The translations under genes were made by a program, and so were the position numbers. 64,000 bases of DNA, taken from Hoyosella subflava DQS3-9A1. Its GTDB lineage: Bacteria > Actinomycetota > Actinomycetes > Mycobacteriales > Mycobacteriaceae. Of this stretch, positions 8,247-18,200 are shown one piece after another. The stretch covers positions 3,596,001 through 3,660,000 of the forward strand of contig NC_015564.1 in NCBI RefSeq assembly GCF_000214175.1, read 5' to 3'. Each line of letters opens with the position of its first letter. Within the stretch, counting starts at the first letter, position 1. Under the pieces are notes generated by a model that was not told the origin of the DNA, searched no databases, and saw only the letters and a program-made list of their open reading frames with translations.

Positions 8247-9482
8247 CTACCCTGTCGTGAACGCGATCTCGTTCGGTGTCTGGTCGAGCTCTGCCGAATA
8301 GATGATTTCGCCGGTGGTCACATCGAACGCGTGGATCGTGTTCGCCGCAGGCTCGGTGATGTAAGCGATGTCGCCGTCCACCACGATCGCGGGGTGCGGG
8401 TTCTGCCACTGATCGGGGCCTTCCCACGCTTCGATGACTGCGAAGGATTCGGTGATCTCGCCGCTTGCAGGGTCAAGAACGTGGACCGACCCGTCTGTCG
8501 CGAGGATCAACGCCTCATCTTGCGGCCCGCGCGCGATTCCGCGCCATGTGTACTCGACACCGTCGGGCAGCTCGATGACCTCGAGCGTGCGTGCCTCGGT
8601 GTCCACTAGGACAACCTTTTGCAGGAGGTAACCTTCCGCATCGGGGTCGTCTTTGTAGTCGCCCACCATGACCGGGCTGGTCTCGGTGACGTACGCGTTG
8701 CCGATGCGGCCGTACTCATCGGGAGCGTCGACCTTGTGGATTTCGCCGTTGTCGTAGATGAGCACGCCATCTTCACAACCGAACACGACGACCTCGTTCT
8801 GCAGGGTGCCTTCGCCGTGCAATCCTGGGCACTCGTCACTCGATGCGACCTCGTTACGGTCGGCGTCGAGCACCCGGATGCCGGTGCGGCCATCATCGTC
8901 ACCGACGCTTGTGATCAGTGTGTCGTCCTCGAGAACAACGGACACACCGTGGTGGGCGTCGACACCGGGCACAACCTCAGCGTCGGGCAGCTCGCCGTCC
9001 ACAGCGAGCAGGTCTTCGGTGTTGAAGATCATCGTGTCACTGGTGGCATCGTCGTAAAGGACGGTGCGGCCTGCGTGGCGGACCACGTGGGCAGCCGAGT
9101 CAGCCTCGATGACAAGGTCGGTCAATTCCGGCGTTGAGGCGTCAAGGAGCTGGAAGCCCTCGGACGTTGTGACAAACACGTGGCGACCGTCCCCCGCGGA
9201 GTTCAAGCGAGTGAACTCCTCCGAGTCGAAATCGCCGAGGACGTCGAATGTCGTGGCATCAAGGACGAGCACGCCGCCTTCGTACGTCAGCGTGACGCGT
9301 GGCCCTGGTGGCGCAGGCTCCACCGTGCCGGTGGCACCCGCAGCGTCGGCAGTGCCAGTGTCATTGCCACCAGCTGTGTCAGGAGACGCCTCGTTTGAGG
9401 AGCATCCGGACAGGGCAAGCACGCCGCTGAGCGATGCTGCCGCGGCAGCGAGTGCACCGCGCGAGAGGGAGTGGTGTTTCAT
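8247..9482 (-). CDS. aztD: AztD-like periplasmic zinc metallochaperone (lipoprotein)
   Basis: This 411-aa protein starts at ATG 9482 behind AGGAAGGA. A lipoprotein signal (LSGVLALSGCSS) is followed by a Gly/Asp/Ala-rich linker and a beta-propeller-like repeat region of short strands, such as GGVLVLDATTFDVLGDF, GDGRHVFVTTSEGF and DGSVHVLDPASG. Histidine-containing loops (VVPGVDAHHG, GDGRHVF) are candidate metal ligands. AztD of Paracoccus hands zinc to the substrate-binding protein AztC. The gene is 38 bp downstream of aztC, which supports that role. It is exported and anchored outside the cell membrane. Confidence 0.85.
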   Translation of the reverse strand: MKHHSLSRGALAAAAASLSGVLALSGCSSNEASPDTAGGNDTGTADAAGATGTVEPAPPGPRVTLTYEGGVLVLDATTFDVLGDFDSEEFTRLNSAGDGRHVFVTTSEGFQLLDASTPELTDLVIEADSAAHVVRHAGRTVLYDDATSDTMIFNTEDLLAVDGELPDAEVVPGVDAHHGVSVVLEDDTLITSVGDDDGRTGIRVLDADRNEVASSDECPGLHGEGTLQNEVVVFGCEDGVLIYDNGEIHKVDAPDEYGRIGNAYVTETSPVMVGDYKDDPDAEGYLLQKVVLVDTEARTLEVIELPDGVEYTWRGIARGPQDEALILATDGSVHVLDPASGEITESFAVIEAWEGPDQWQNPHPAIVVDGDIAYITEPAANTIHAFDVTTGEIIYSAELDQTPNEIAFTTG

Positions 9483-9520
9483 TTTTTCCTTCCTGATTCT
9501 GGGTGTCAGGTTTGTGGGTT

Positions 9521-10429
9521 TCACGGCGCGAGGCCGGTAGCGATGCGCTCTGTGTTGACGCGCATCATGTCGAGGTATGTGGGTGCGTCACCGTCGGGCT
9601 GTGTCAGCGATTCGGTGACAAGTTCAACGACGACGACGTCGCGGTTGGCTTCGTCGGCGAGAACCTCCATGAGCCGGCCAGGCTGTGACGACTCTGCGAA
9701 GATCGTGGTGATACCTGCCTCGTCGATTGCGGTGATGAGTCCCTGGAGATCACTCGCGCTCGGCGCCGCGAGCGTTGTGCCGCTAGGGATTACCGCGCCG
9801 ACGATCCGGAACCCGAACCGGTCGGCGAGGTAGCCGAAGACGTGGTGATTGGTCACCAGCGCGCGCCGCTGTTCGGGGATCGCAGTGAACGCGGCTGTCA
9901 TGTCGGCGTCTAGCGACTCGAGTTCCGTGAGGTAGCTGGACGCTTGTTCCTCGAGCCTTGCCTGATCGATGCCCTCGATTTCGCCGAGTGTTTCCCTGAG
10001 CATTGAGACGACATCGATCATGCGGGCCGGGTCGGTCCAGAAGTGCGAATCGGGCTGGCCTGCCGAGTCACCGTCGCTGTAGTCGAGCACATCGATGTGA
10101 TCGCCGGCGAGGAACACCGGAACGCCGTCAGCTGCGGTGGACTCGACGTGCTTCGCGAGCCCTTCCTCGAGGCCGAGACCGTTGGCAACAATCAGTTCTG
10201 CATCCCGCATGCGCGCTGCTGTCTGCGCGGAAATCGCGAAGGAGTGGGGGTCGGCATCGGGCGGCATCAGAGTGAGTACCTCAGCCTCGTCGCCGACCAT
10301 TTCCTCGACGACATCGCCGAGGATGTTGGTCGTCACGACGACCAGCGGCTGATCTGGTCCGGGTGACACGCAGGCGGTGAGACTCCCGCCCGCGAAAAGT
10401 GCAGCGGCTAACGCGACTCGCATTTTCAT
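9521..10429 (-). CDS. aztC: Zinc ABC transporter substrate-binding lipoprotein (AztC-like)
   Basis: This 302-aa member of the cluster A-I (ZnuA/TroA) metal-binding proteins has its lipobox at LTAC (Cys20). Typical metal ligands are visible: His62 in DADPHSF, the His of DSHFWTDP, the His of TNHHVFGY, and an acidic residue near the end. The long His-rich loop of ZnuA is absent, as in AztC, which receives zinc from AztD. Its start overlaps the stop of the upstream lipoprotein gene by 4 bp (ATGA), so the two are translationally coupled. Confidence 0.9.
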   Translation of the reverse strand: MKMRVALAAALFAGGSLTACVSPGPDQPLVVVTTNILGDVVEEMVGDEAEVLTLMPPDADPHSFAISAQTAARMRDAELIVANGLGLEEGLAKHVESTAADGVPVFLAGDHIDVLDYSDGDSAGQPDSHFWTDPARMIDVVSMLRETLGEIEGIDQARLEEQASSYLTELESLDADMTAAFTAIPEQRRALVTNHHVFGYLADRFGFRIVGAVIPSGTTLAAPSASDLQGLITAIDEAGITTIFAESSQPGRLMEVLADEANRDVVVVELVTESLTQPDGDAPTYLDMMRVNTERIATGLAP

Positions 10430-11709
10430 CGGCCCGTCTCCACAACGAACTTCGGTTCCGCGTCCGTGTCGAAGACACGCGCGATGCGCGCGTCATCAGC
10501 GAAATCGATCTCGAATAACTTCTTCTCTGCCGGCCCGTTGAGGTATGCGCGCTGCTGGTCGGCAGTCAGTTCAAGTCCCGGGCGCCGCTCTGGGTCAGCG
10601 ACGGACTCCGCGACAAGTTGATCTGTTGCCGCGAGTAGTTCACCAGTCTCACCAGACAGCACGAGTACACGCCCCTCAGCGGTCAGAGCGAGCAGGTGAT
10701 CGTCCGCATTGGCGACGGCCGTCGCCTGAAGGATCGGCTCGCCCACGTCGATGAGCGTCCACTCACGGTTGCGGGTATCGAGCAGCCAGATAGACGAGTT
10801 TCCACTGTCCCCACTGTCCCCGCTGTCCCCAGCTACAGCGGCAACCGTGGGCCGGTCTTTCCGGGCGCGGAACTCGTCGGCGCGCGGCGCGTCCTCCGTC
10901 GGGTACGGGATGTGCTCGAATTCAACGCCGTCGCCGGTTGCTGTCGCGAGAACGGCTCCATCGCGGCAGCCGATGACAGTGCCGACGATGGTGGTGATTG
11001 TCCCCCGGGCGTCAGCGCAGTCGACGGTAGCGCCGAGCGGCTCACCGAGTTCGTCGAGCGCGAGTATGCGCCCCGCGGCACCGTCGGCGTCGGGCTCTGT
11101 GACGAGGGCGCGGTTTCCGATCGGAACAACGAGCCCATCGTGCGGTGCACCAGTAATCCGGAACCGCTCGTCGAGCGACCCTTCGCCGAGAGTTCCGGCG
11201 GCGAGAACCACGGCTTCACCAGAGTCAGGGAAGAAGATTCCGGCTCCGGCGTCGTTAGCTGAGACGGTGGCTGGCCCGCCGGCGCCGGTCACGTCACCGA
11301 GGATGGAAGGCTCGGCACGATAGTAGTGAAAGTGATCAATGTGGCTCCATGTCCACACACCACTGTCGACGACGGTAACGGCTCCCGCTTCGGGTCGCAC
11401 AGCGTACGCGTAACGCCCCTCAGTGGTCAGCGCTTCGACACCGTCCACGGTGCCGAGAGTGGCGACGCTTTCGTCTAGAAGGTCAAGGTGGTGGATTTCT
11501 CCGTCGGGGTCAACGGTCAGCAGGTGAAGCTGCGGTTCAGCAACCTCTTCGGCGCCGGGAATGGCACCGTGCCCGTCGCCGAGCGCAGATGGCACCTCCT
11601 CGTTGGCGGCTGGGTCAGCGTCAGTTCCCGGACTATCCGGCGCCGGGGAGCAAGCGACCAGCACCGCTGCGAACACAGCAATAGGAATGGGGGCAAGACG
11701 GCGAGTCAT
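10426..11709 (-). CDS. Propeller-like lipoprotein, AztD-related, in the zinc locus
   Basis: This 427-aa protein has a lipoprotein signal (AVFAAVLVACSP) and the same architecture as the downstream aztD product: short beta repeats such as LLTVDPDGEIHHLDLL, APHDGLVVPIGNRALVTEPD and EGRVLVLSGETGELLA. The cluster HIDHFHYY is a possible metal site. A short SGDSGDSGNS repeat lies near residues 308-318. It lies between the ATPase and aztC genes and is coupled to aztC. It is probably a second metallochaperone or a sensor of the transporter; the substrate is inferred from context. Confidence 0.65.
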   Translation of the reverse strand: MTRRLAPIPIAVFAAVLVACSPAPDSPGTDADPAANEEVPSALGDGHGAIPGAEEVAEPQLHLLTVDPDGEIHHLDLLDESVATLGTVDGVEALTTEGRYAYAVRPEAGAVTVVDSGVWTWSHIDHFHYYRAEPSILGDVTGAGGPATVSANDAGAGIFFPDSGEAVVLAAGTLGEGSLDERFRITGAPHDGLVVPIGNRALVTEPDADGAAGRILALDELGEPLGATVDCADARGTITTIVGTVIGCRDGAVLATATGDGVEFEHIPYPTEDAPRADEFRARKDRPTVAAVAGDSGDSGDSGNSSIWLLDTRNREWTLIDVGEPILQATAVANADDHLLALTAEGRVLVLSGETGELLAATDQLVAESVADPERRPGLELTADQQRAYLNGPAEKKLFEIDFADDARIARVFDTDAEPKFVVETGR

Positions 11710-11718
11710 GCAGTCCTT

Positions 11719-12429
11719 TCAAGCATGGCTTGGTAATGCGAGTTCGACGACGCTGTCGACCGTGGAAAGTTCGTTGAGGTCGTGGGTAACGATGACGACC
11801 GCGGCTCCCGCGTCCGTCGCGAAACCGACTGCAGCGTTCACCGCAGCGCGAGAACCTGCGTCGAGGGCCGCCATCGGCTCGTCGAGCAGCAGCAACTCTG
11901 CGCGCTGCGCTACGCCCTGCGCGAGCAGCGCGCGCTGGCGCTGCCCTCCAGATAGCGATCCGACGGATCGTTTTCTCAGATCAGCAAGTCCGACAGCGTC
12001 GAGCGCTTCCGTGACGATCGCGCGGTCGTTTCGGGAAAGCGGGCGCCATAGCCCAGCGCGGCGCCACCGCCCCATCGAGGCGAGCTCCTCAACGGTGATC
12101 GGAAGCTGATCAGGCAACGAGCTGCGCTGCGGAACAAGCGCAACGCCAACGTGATCCGCGCGTTCGACATGCCCAGCTTGCGGCTTCAGCAGCCCGGCGA
12201 GGACGGTCAGCAACGTTGACTTCCCTGACCCGTTGGGGCCGACGATCGCGGTGACCTCACCCGCGCGTGCGGTCAGGTCGATGTCGCGTAACACTGTGTG
12301 CCCACCCAGGCTGGCGCTGACGCCGGCAGCGCGGACGACAGGGGCCTGCTCGTCAGCAGCCTCACGCGCAGCACCGGATGTGGCGGCGGATTTGCCGTTC
12401 GGAGAGAGCGGTGGCATTGCGGGAGACAC
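11719..12429 (-). CDS. aztA: Zinc ABC transporter ATP-binding protein (AztA/ZnuC-like)
   Basis: This 236-aa ABC ATPase has Walker A GPNGSGKS, Q-loop VPQRSSLP, signature LSGGQRQRALLAQ, Walker [14 protein letters not shown] and switch His in VTHDLNEL. It starts at GTG 12429 (or ATG 12417). It is the first gene of the minus-strand zinc operon and diverges from the permease gene at 12485; the two must work together in the membrane. Confidence 0.92.
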   Translation of the reverse strand: MSPAMPPLSPNGKSAATSGAAREAADEQAPVVRAAGVSASLGGHTVLRDIDLTARAGEVTAIVGPNGSGKSTLLTVLAGLLKPQAGHVERADHVGVALVPQRSSLPDQLPITVEELASMGRWRRAGLWRPLSRNDRAIVTEALDAVGLADLRKRSVGSLSGGQRQRALLAQGVAQRAELLLLDEPMAALDAGSRAAVNAAVGFATDAGAAVVIVTHDLNELSTVDSVVELALPSHA

Positions 12430-12439
12430 GTACGAAACT

Positions 12440-12473
12440 TTAGCAAATGAAACTCACTACCAATAACTGCTAA
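12440..12473. promoter_or_regulatory. Candidate operator between aztA and aztB
   Basis: The 55-bp intergenic region holds a TTAGCA (12440-12445) and TGCTAA (12468-12473) inverted pair. Inside it lies AAATGAAACTCACTACC (12445-12461), which matches 13 of 17 bases of a motif in the divergent promoter region of the zinc-independent ribosomal genes (46442-46458). A Zur-type site is the natural guess, but this has not been tested. Confidence 0.4.
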
Positions 12474-12484
12474 GGTCGACCGCT

Positions 12485-13351
12485 ATGGCTGTGCTTGCCG
12501 TGCTCACCGATCCCTTCACGACCACCTTCATGATGCGCGCCCTCATCGGGGGCGTCTTAGTAGCAACAATGTGCGCCATCGTCGGCACCTGGGTAGTGAC
12601 CCGCGGCATGGCATTCTTGGGCGAGGCGATGGCGCACGGCGTTCTGCCCGGCGTCGCCATCGCGCTACTCGCCGGTGTGCCCGCGGTATTCGGCGCCGCT
12701 GCGAGCGCCGCGATCATGTCCCTGGGTGTAAGCGTCGTGCAGCGCCGCTGGCGGCTCTCGGCGGACACCAGCATCGGGCTGCTGTTCGTCGCAAGCCTCG
12801 CACTCGGCGTCGTCATCATCTCGTCATCGCGCACCTTCGCTTCGGACGCGACGGCGATCCTGTTCGGCGACATACTGGCCATCCAGTCCGGTCAGCTCTT
12901 AGGTATCGCAGCCGCCACCGTGGTCACCGCGGCCCTCGCATTCGTTTGGCACCGCTCCTTCGTTGCTCTCGCCGTCGATCCGCGCCAGGCCCACCTGCTG
13001 CACCTGCACCCTCGCGCCGCGCACGCCGCACTCGTCGGTCTTGTCGCACTCGCAGTGGTGTCCGCCTATCAGGCAGTCGGCTCGCTACTCGTGCTCGGGA
13101 TGCTCCTCGGCCCCGCGGTGGCTGCAGGACGATGGACCCGCCGTATTCCTACGACCATGGCACTTGCGACATGTATCGGAGCGGTGAGCGTCTGGCTTGG
13201 ACTGCTTATCTCCTGGTACATGGCGACTGCCGCTGGCGCGACGGTTGCGCTCGTCGCTGTTTTCTCGGGGGCTGTATCCGCGCTGCTGCGAGCTTCTGTG
13301 GATGCCGCCCGGGCCCCCACGCGTTCCGGGCGTCAAGCCGTAAAAGTGTGA
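12485..13351 (+). CDS. aztB: Zinc ABC transporter permease (AztB/ZnuB-like)
   Basis: This 288-aa membrane protein of the ABC-3 metal permease family has about eight hydrophobic segments. The family signatures WVVTRGMAFLGEAMAHGVLPG and GSLLVLGMLLGPAVAA are present. It starts at ATG 12485 and is divergent from the ATPase and binding-protein genes, with a 55-bp shared promoter region. The basic C-terminal tail is cytoplasmic. Confidence 0.92.
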   Translation: MAVLAVLTDPFTTTFMMRALIGGVLVATMCAIVGTWVVTRGMAFLGEAMAHGVLPGVAIALLAGVPAVFGAAASAAIMSLGVSVVQRRWRLSADTSIGLLFVASLALGVVIISSSRTFASDATAILFGDILAIQSGQLLGIAAATVVTAALAFVWHRSFVALAVDPRQAHLLHLHPRAAHAALVGLVALAVVSAYQAVGSLLVLGMLLGPAVAAGRWTRRIPTTMALATCIGAVSVWLGLLISWYMATAAGATVALVAVFSGAVSALLRASVDAARAPTRSGRQAVKV

Positions 13352-13357
13352 CAGATC

Positions 13358-14302
13358 CTATTTCCACACCTGCGCTGCTGTCCGCGCGAAATTGCCCCAC
13401 AGGATCTTCCGAATCACCCCGGTCGAGTATCCGTGCGCTTTGAGTGCGCTGGGTAGCTGCAGCATCATCGCCGGGGTGACGAAGTCGATCGGTCCATATC
13501 GCGTGTAAGCCGCGGGGAAGAATTGCGGGTTGCTGAGCATCTCTTCGCGGAAGTCGTCGTAGTCGAATGGGAAGTCCGACGCGACCCCCACGTGGTCTTC
13601 ACCGATCAGTTCAACCGCGTAGTCGATGTGGCGGATCATCGCGTCGATGCTGGCGTCGTTTGCGCCGAGGAAAATGCCGACACCCGTGATGCCCACTACA
13701 CCCCCCGTTTCCGCGCATGCGACAGCTTGCTCGTCGGTGATGTTGCGTTCGTGCTCCCACACCGATCCCATACAGCTGTGCGAGTAGATCATCGGCTGCG
13801 TGGACGCCTCGCTCAGACCAAGGCCCGTCCGTGTGCTGCAGTGCGAACCGTCGACAACCATGCCGATCCGGTTCATTTCCGACACGAGGTCACGGCCGTA
13901 AGCGGTGAGCCCGCGATCGGTTTCGTCGAGGCACCCCGACCCTGCATCATTGGCGAAGTTGTACGTGGGCAGCAGCGTACGGACCCCTCGGCGGTAGAAG
14001 AGTTCAACATTCGCCAGGTCCCCGGCCAGCGGTCGCGCATCTTCCAGATCAAACGCGATCGCCGTTTTGCCCTGCCGCACCGCATGTTCGGTGGCTTCGA
14101 AAGTGGTCGCGCTCGTTAGCCTCTCGTCGGCGTCGATTCCCGCCCGGAAGTGGTCGATTACCGCGAGACATTCAGCTTTGTCGTGCAGGGCGTAGCCGAC
14201 GTTCACGGATACGAATGCCGGGCCGTACGTCGCAAGATCGCCGACGTTCGCCGCAGCGGACAACGGCAGGCAGCAATGTTGCTCCCACAAGGGCTGATCC
14301 AT
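13358..14302 (-). CDS. Membrane dipeptidase family protein (peptidase M19)
   Basis: This 314-aa protein of the zinc-dependent renal dipeptidase family cleaves dipeptides, possibly with D-residues. Metal-site motifs are visible: MVVDGSHCS, MIYSHSC and VGVASDF. There is no signal peptide, so it is probably cytoplasmic. It converges on aztB with a 6-bp gap. As a zinc enzyme beside a zinc importer the association may be meaningful, but it is not co-transcribed with it. Confidence 0.88.
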   Translation of the reverse strand: MDQPLWEQHCCLPLSAAANVGDLATYGPAFVSVNVGYALHDKAECLAVIDHFRAGIDADERLTSATTFEATEHAVRQGKTAIAFDLEDARPLAGDLANVELFYRRGVRTLLPTYNFANDAGSGCLDETDRGLTAYGRDLVSEMNRIGMVVDGSHCSTRTGLGLSEASTQPMIYSHSCMGSVWEHERNITDEQAVACAETGGVVGITGVGIFLGANDASIDAMIRHIDYAVELIGEDHVGVASDFPFDYDDFREEMLSNPQFFPAAYTRYGPIDFVTPAMMLQLPSALKAHGYSTGVIRKILWGNFARTAAQVWK

Positions 14303-14336
14303 GAGACGACACTACGACAGCACCTGTCCAGGCACC

Positions 14337-14759
14337 CTAGTTCTTTCTTCGCGCCGCGTCAGTCTCCCGCTTGTTCTCCTTTTTGATCGCCTCGACCAGT
14401 TCAGGCTTTCTCATCGCGGAGCGCCCTTTGATACCGAGGCGGCGGGCCGTCTTCAGCAGCTTGTCCTTCGTCGCCTTCGCGTCCACGCCTTCATGTGTCT
14501 TGCCGCCAGAGCCACCTTCTGACCTGGAGTCCGAGGGGCCCTTCTTATCCTTGCGCTTCCACTTTTTCCCGACTCGGGCGTACTTCTGCTTCAGGGCGGA
14601 GTACGCCACACGATGAGCACGTTCCTCGTTGCCGTCATATTCGTCAACGGCCGCGTCGTACGCTTTGGCGAAGGTGCGCTGCGCTTTCTTGCTCGACCGT
14701 TTCACCGTGGAGGGCAGTTCGTCCTTCTTCGGCTTACCAGATTTCTTGGTCTTCGGCAT
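14337..14759 (-). CDS. ChaB-like protein with C-terminal Rho_N-type domain
   Basis: This 140-aa very basic protein starts at ATG 14759 behind AAAGGGGAAGG. The N-terminal half is a ChaB domain (LPSTVKRSSKKAQRTFAKAY, followed by ERAHRVAYSALKQKY). The C-terminal half is a Rho_N/SAP-like nucleic-acid-binding motif (KDKLLKTARRLGIKGRSAMR). A Gly/Ser linker joins them. The fusion occurs widely in actinobacteria; its function is unproven, but nucleic-acid binding is plausible. Confidence 0.82.
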   Translation of the reverse strand: MPKTKKSGKPKKDELPSTVKRSSKKAQRTFAKAYDAAVDEYDGNEERAHRVAYSALKQKYARVGKKWKRKDKKGPSDSRSEGGSGGKTHEGVDAKATKDKLLKTARRLGIKGRSAMRKPELVEAIKKENKRETDAARRKN

Positions 14760-14939
14760 GCCTTCCCCTTTCTGCACTCACGTCAGAATTACCCGCTTCT
14801 AGCGTGGGTATACATCACCGTCAGGCTTAACACGGTTCATCGTTCGTTTACATCGATCAGGCATGAACTCAGTTCTTCGCGGGTACGCCTTAGTAACACA
14901 TCGGCACTGCGCAGGTAAGGAATTCAGGGGTTGGGCGCG

Positions 14940-15275
14940 ATGCGGCGTATTAGCGTCACATGGGAACAGAGCACGACGCGGTCTGGTGAACTTATGGTCC
15001 CGGACCGCGTCGACCTGAGTGATGTTTCGATACTGCTCGCCCTCCTGGCGGACCAGTTTGACGTGGCGCCTGCCACCGTCCGGAATCTCACCCTGAATCC
15101 TTCGGGGAGCCCTGCTGCGGCAGTTGAGAGCACGCTAATTCGTGACGCACCATGGCTGCAGCCTGTACGTTCGCTGCACGCTACGCGACAGCGCGGTGTC
15201 ACGGCATTGAAGGCGAGCGCCGTCGCACTCGCTTCCCTCGCTGCAAGTTTCAGCGCGCTGGCACGCAGGCGCTAA
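14940..15275 (+). CDS. Hypothetical protein
   Basis: This is a 111-aa protein from ATG 14940 with AGGGG about 8 bp upstream; a TTG at 14931 is less well placed. It has no recognised domain. The Ala-rich end (TALKASAVALASLAASFSAL) could be one membrane helix, followed by basic residues. It converges on the very large gene at 15280: both stop codons fall in or at the 12-bp palindrome CTAAACGTTTAG (15272-15283). Confidence 0.45.
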   Translation: MRRISVTWEQSTTRSGELMVPDRVDLSDVSILLALLADQFDVAPATVRNLTLNPSGSPAAAVESTLIRDAPWLQPVRSLHATRQRGVTALKASAVALASLAASFSALARRR

Positions 15276-15279
15276 ACGT

Positions 15280-18200
15280 TTAGTCCCAGCTCAGGCCGGA
15301 TTCCACCTTCGCGTGGACGATCAAGGATTCGGCGAACACCAAGTCGATGCGCGTCATCTGCGGGCACAGCCGCGCGAGATCAGCCCAGGCGCGCATGATG
15401 TCGTCGTCGATGACGCCCGCTTTCACTCCCCCGTGCGCTTCAAGCCGCGCCAGCAGCGCCATGATCAGCGACACCATCGGGATCATCAGCCACGGGTGCG
15501 CTTGTGTGTCGGCATTCCCCAGCGCATCGCTGCGGATCGAGATCTGGTCATAGAACTGCTTGCCCGCTTTGCGGATTGCCCGGACAAATTTCTTTGCCCT
15601 GACGATCAATTCCGTGTGGCTCGCGGTTTCCGCCCAGCGCATGCGCATCGCGAATGCTTCCGCGATCGCGCTGACACGTGTGTCTACGTCGAGGACCGCG
15701 CCGGGGATGATCCGTGCGACGTTGAAGATCTGGTCGACCTGCTCCGCGGGCATGTCATGCAACATGACGGTGGTGTGGTCGAACAGAGCTTTCGCCAGTT
15801 CGGCGTCCCGGCCCGTGTCCAAGACGCGGAGCAGCGCTTCACCACCGTGCTCATCGAGTTCCTCGCGTGCACGCTCCCACTCGATACCGCCACGCTCATA
15901 CAGCGGCAGCTCCGCCATCGTGAGGAGACACTGCACCCACGAGTTCGCACTTGACTCGTCGGATGGCTCTTCCGCCGTGTAGCCGGCCTGTGCGACGCCT
16001 GTCCCGATCAGTAGCGCAGGCTGTTCAGACACGGGCACAGTGCTGTGCGTGAGCGCGAGGACGGCCTCTCGTGGCTGCTCACGCAACATCCGCCCGAGTC
16101 CGGTGCACACGTCGTCGTAGTTCGCCGTGATCGTCAGCGCATGCAGTGCTGTCCACATGTGTGGACTGGGTTTGAGGCCAGACGGGAGGTCGGCGTCCCC
16201 GGCCAAGTACTGTGCGAGGGCTTCGAGCGCGGGGTCGCTGCTGCGCACCCAGCCTCGCTGGTCGAGTCGAGTGGTGTCTTCTGGCGGACTCGAGGGAGCA
16301 GCCGACTGATCACCGACGACCAGCCTGACGCGAAGTGGCCCACTAGCGGCTAGCTCGTCGGGCAGCACCACACGTTCGTCCCGAACGGGAAGTGAAACGG
16401 GTTCCTTCCATGGAGCCGATTCGGGCCAGATTTGCGCCGTCAGTCCAGCAACCTCAGCCACATCCTCAAAGACGAGTACCTCACCGTCGAGGCGAATATC
16501 CGAGGAAAGTCCTGCTGGGCGAACGCTGGCAAGCTGAATGAAGTGTGGGTCTTCGTCTTCCGCCTGGACGACGGCCACAACACGTGCTGAACGAAGGCGT
16601 CCGAGCCCTTCCGCGAGGCGCGGTGTCTGCACTTCGAAAGCATCGGTGTGCTCGTTGTAGCTCGGAGGCTCCTGCAGGCGCACTTTCCCAGCCCGGTCGC
16701 GCAACTCGACCCAGGTGTTGATGTCCGCGGTCGCGGGCACCCGGTACGCCAGAGTTCTGTTCTCGGCGAGCTCGTTGACCGTGACTACATGGGGCAGGCC
16801 CGACCAGGGGGCGGACTGCCCCGCACTGGTCAGCCGGATTTCCGCCTGTGGCGGATTGACGAGCAGCGGAAGTTCGCCGGCTCCACTCAGGACAGCCAGC
16901 TTTTCTGTCTCATCGCTCGCGAACCGGAGCACGTCGGGATCCGCCTTGATCGGAGCCTCACACGCCAATTCGACAACGGAGTCCGAGAGGCCGTTGCTCG
17001 CTGGTACCCGGTAGTCGGGGGTGACGCTGGATTCGAAGCCTTCCGCGAGGTGGACGACTTTGCGGAGGTCTGCTCCGAGGGGGCCGCGCACGACGATCTC
17101 ATATGTTCCGAAAAGTGGTGTTTCGACCTCATCGAACGGGTCGCAGCTGAAGTCTTCGCCTTCCAACGTCCAAACGAACGTGGCGACCCAGTCCGCTGCA
17201 CCTAGTCGCCTTGCGCTGACCTGCCACGGCACCTTGTGGCCCAGTGGATCGCCCGGCAGCCATACGGCGGGCCGCTCGTTGTACAGGGGCGAGCCGTTCG
17301 CCGCGCGCACGCCGCGCACTGGGTCCGCCAGGAGAATTTCAGGCAGGTAGCTGCGTCGCACCTGCCGGGCCGTTCCCACTTTGTCAGTGTCCTTGACCAG
17401 CTGGATCGAGCGAAGTTCCGTCGTGTCGATCTGCAGCAGCTGCCAGTCGCGCCACCCCGCCGGATTGCCCCGATCCGCCTCCGGCTCAATGACTGGTCCC
17501 GTTGGCGTCCCAGGCGCAGCAGCCCCAGTATCGGCTAGGTGGTGACCGCGCGGCACCAGCGCGTAGATCGAACCCAGCGGTACGGGCAACCTGCGGCCGA
17601 GGAGCTTTCCCTGGTCAGTGAAGAGAACGAGGGGGTCTTTCGGATCAACCAGCGAGAAGACGAACCTGCGCGGGATCGAGGGGTGTTCCGCGCTGACGTG
17701 CCTCGCTGGGCTGGGAATCGCGCGAATGGCGTGCGGAGTCGTCCGCCAGGTGGGGTTGGTCGAGTGGACGATACTCGCGGGCACCCGAACCTCGGAGACA
17801 TCACCGTCCGACGAAATCTGCCAGCGCTCGTCGGGCTGTGCAGGGGGGTGCGGGACGAGGACTTGAACCGAACCGTCGCCAGTATCGAGACGTAGCCGGG
17901 GCGGCTCGATGTGCCCATCGCCAGCGAGCAGGCCGCCGCTGATCCCCTGCCCTTCGACTGCGCGCACGACCTCCCGGAACAACACCTCCGGCAGGCCGCT
18001 TGTCACGGCGAGTGCATCAATGGAGTCCCGCCACGTCTGCGGGTTGCTCATCGAGACCGCGACAATGTCGAGCACACGATCGATGAAGTCGATCGCATAC
18101 TCGCCGCCTTCGGTGACGAACGTCCGCACTGGCACATCAACTCGCGCAAGGCGGTTGGGCTTTCTGGGGTCGGTAAGCCAATTGGTGAAACTCGACCCAT

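Noticed and set aside
10801-10835. SGDSGDSGNS repeat in the zinc-locus lipoprotein as a mobile repeat
   Set aside because: It is a short in-frame 9-bp repeat encoding a surface loop, common in low-complexity linkers.
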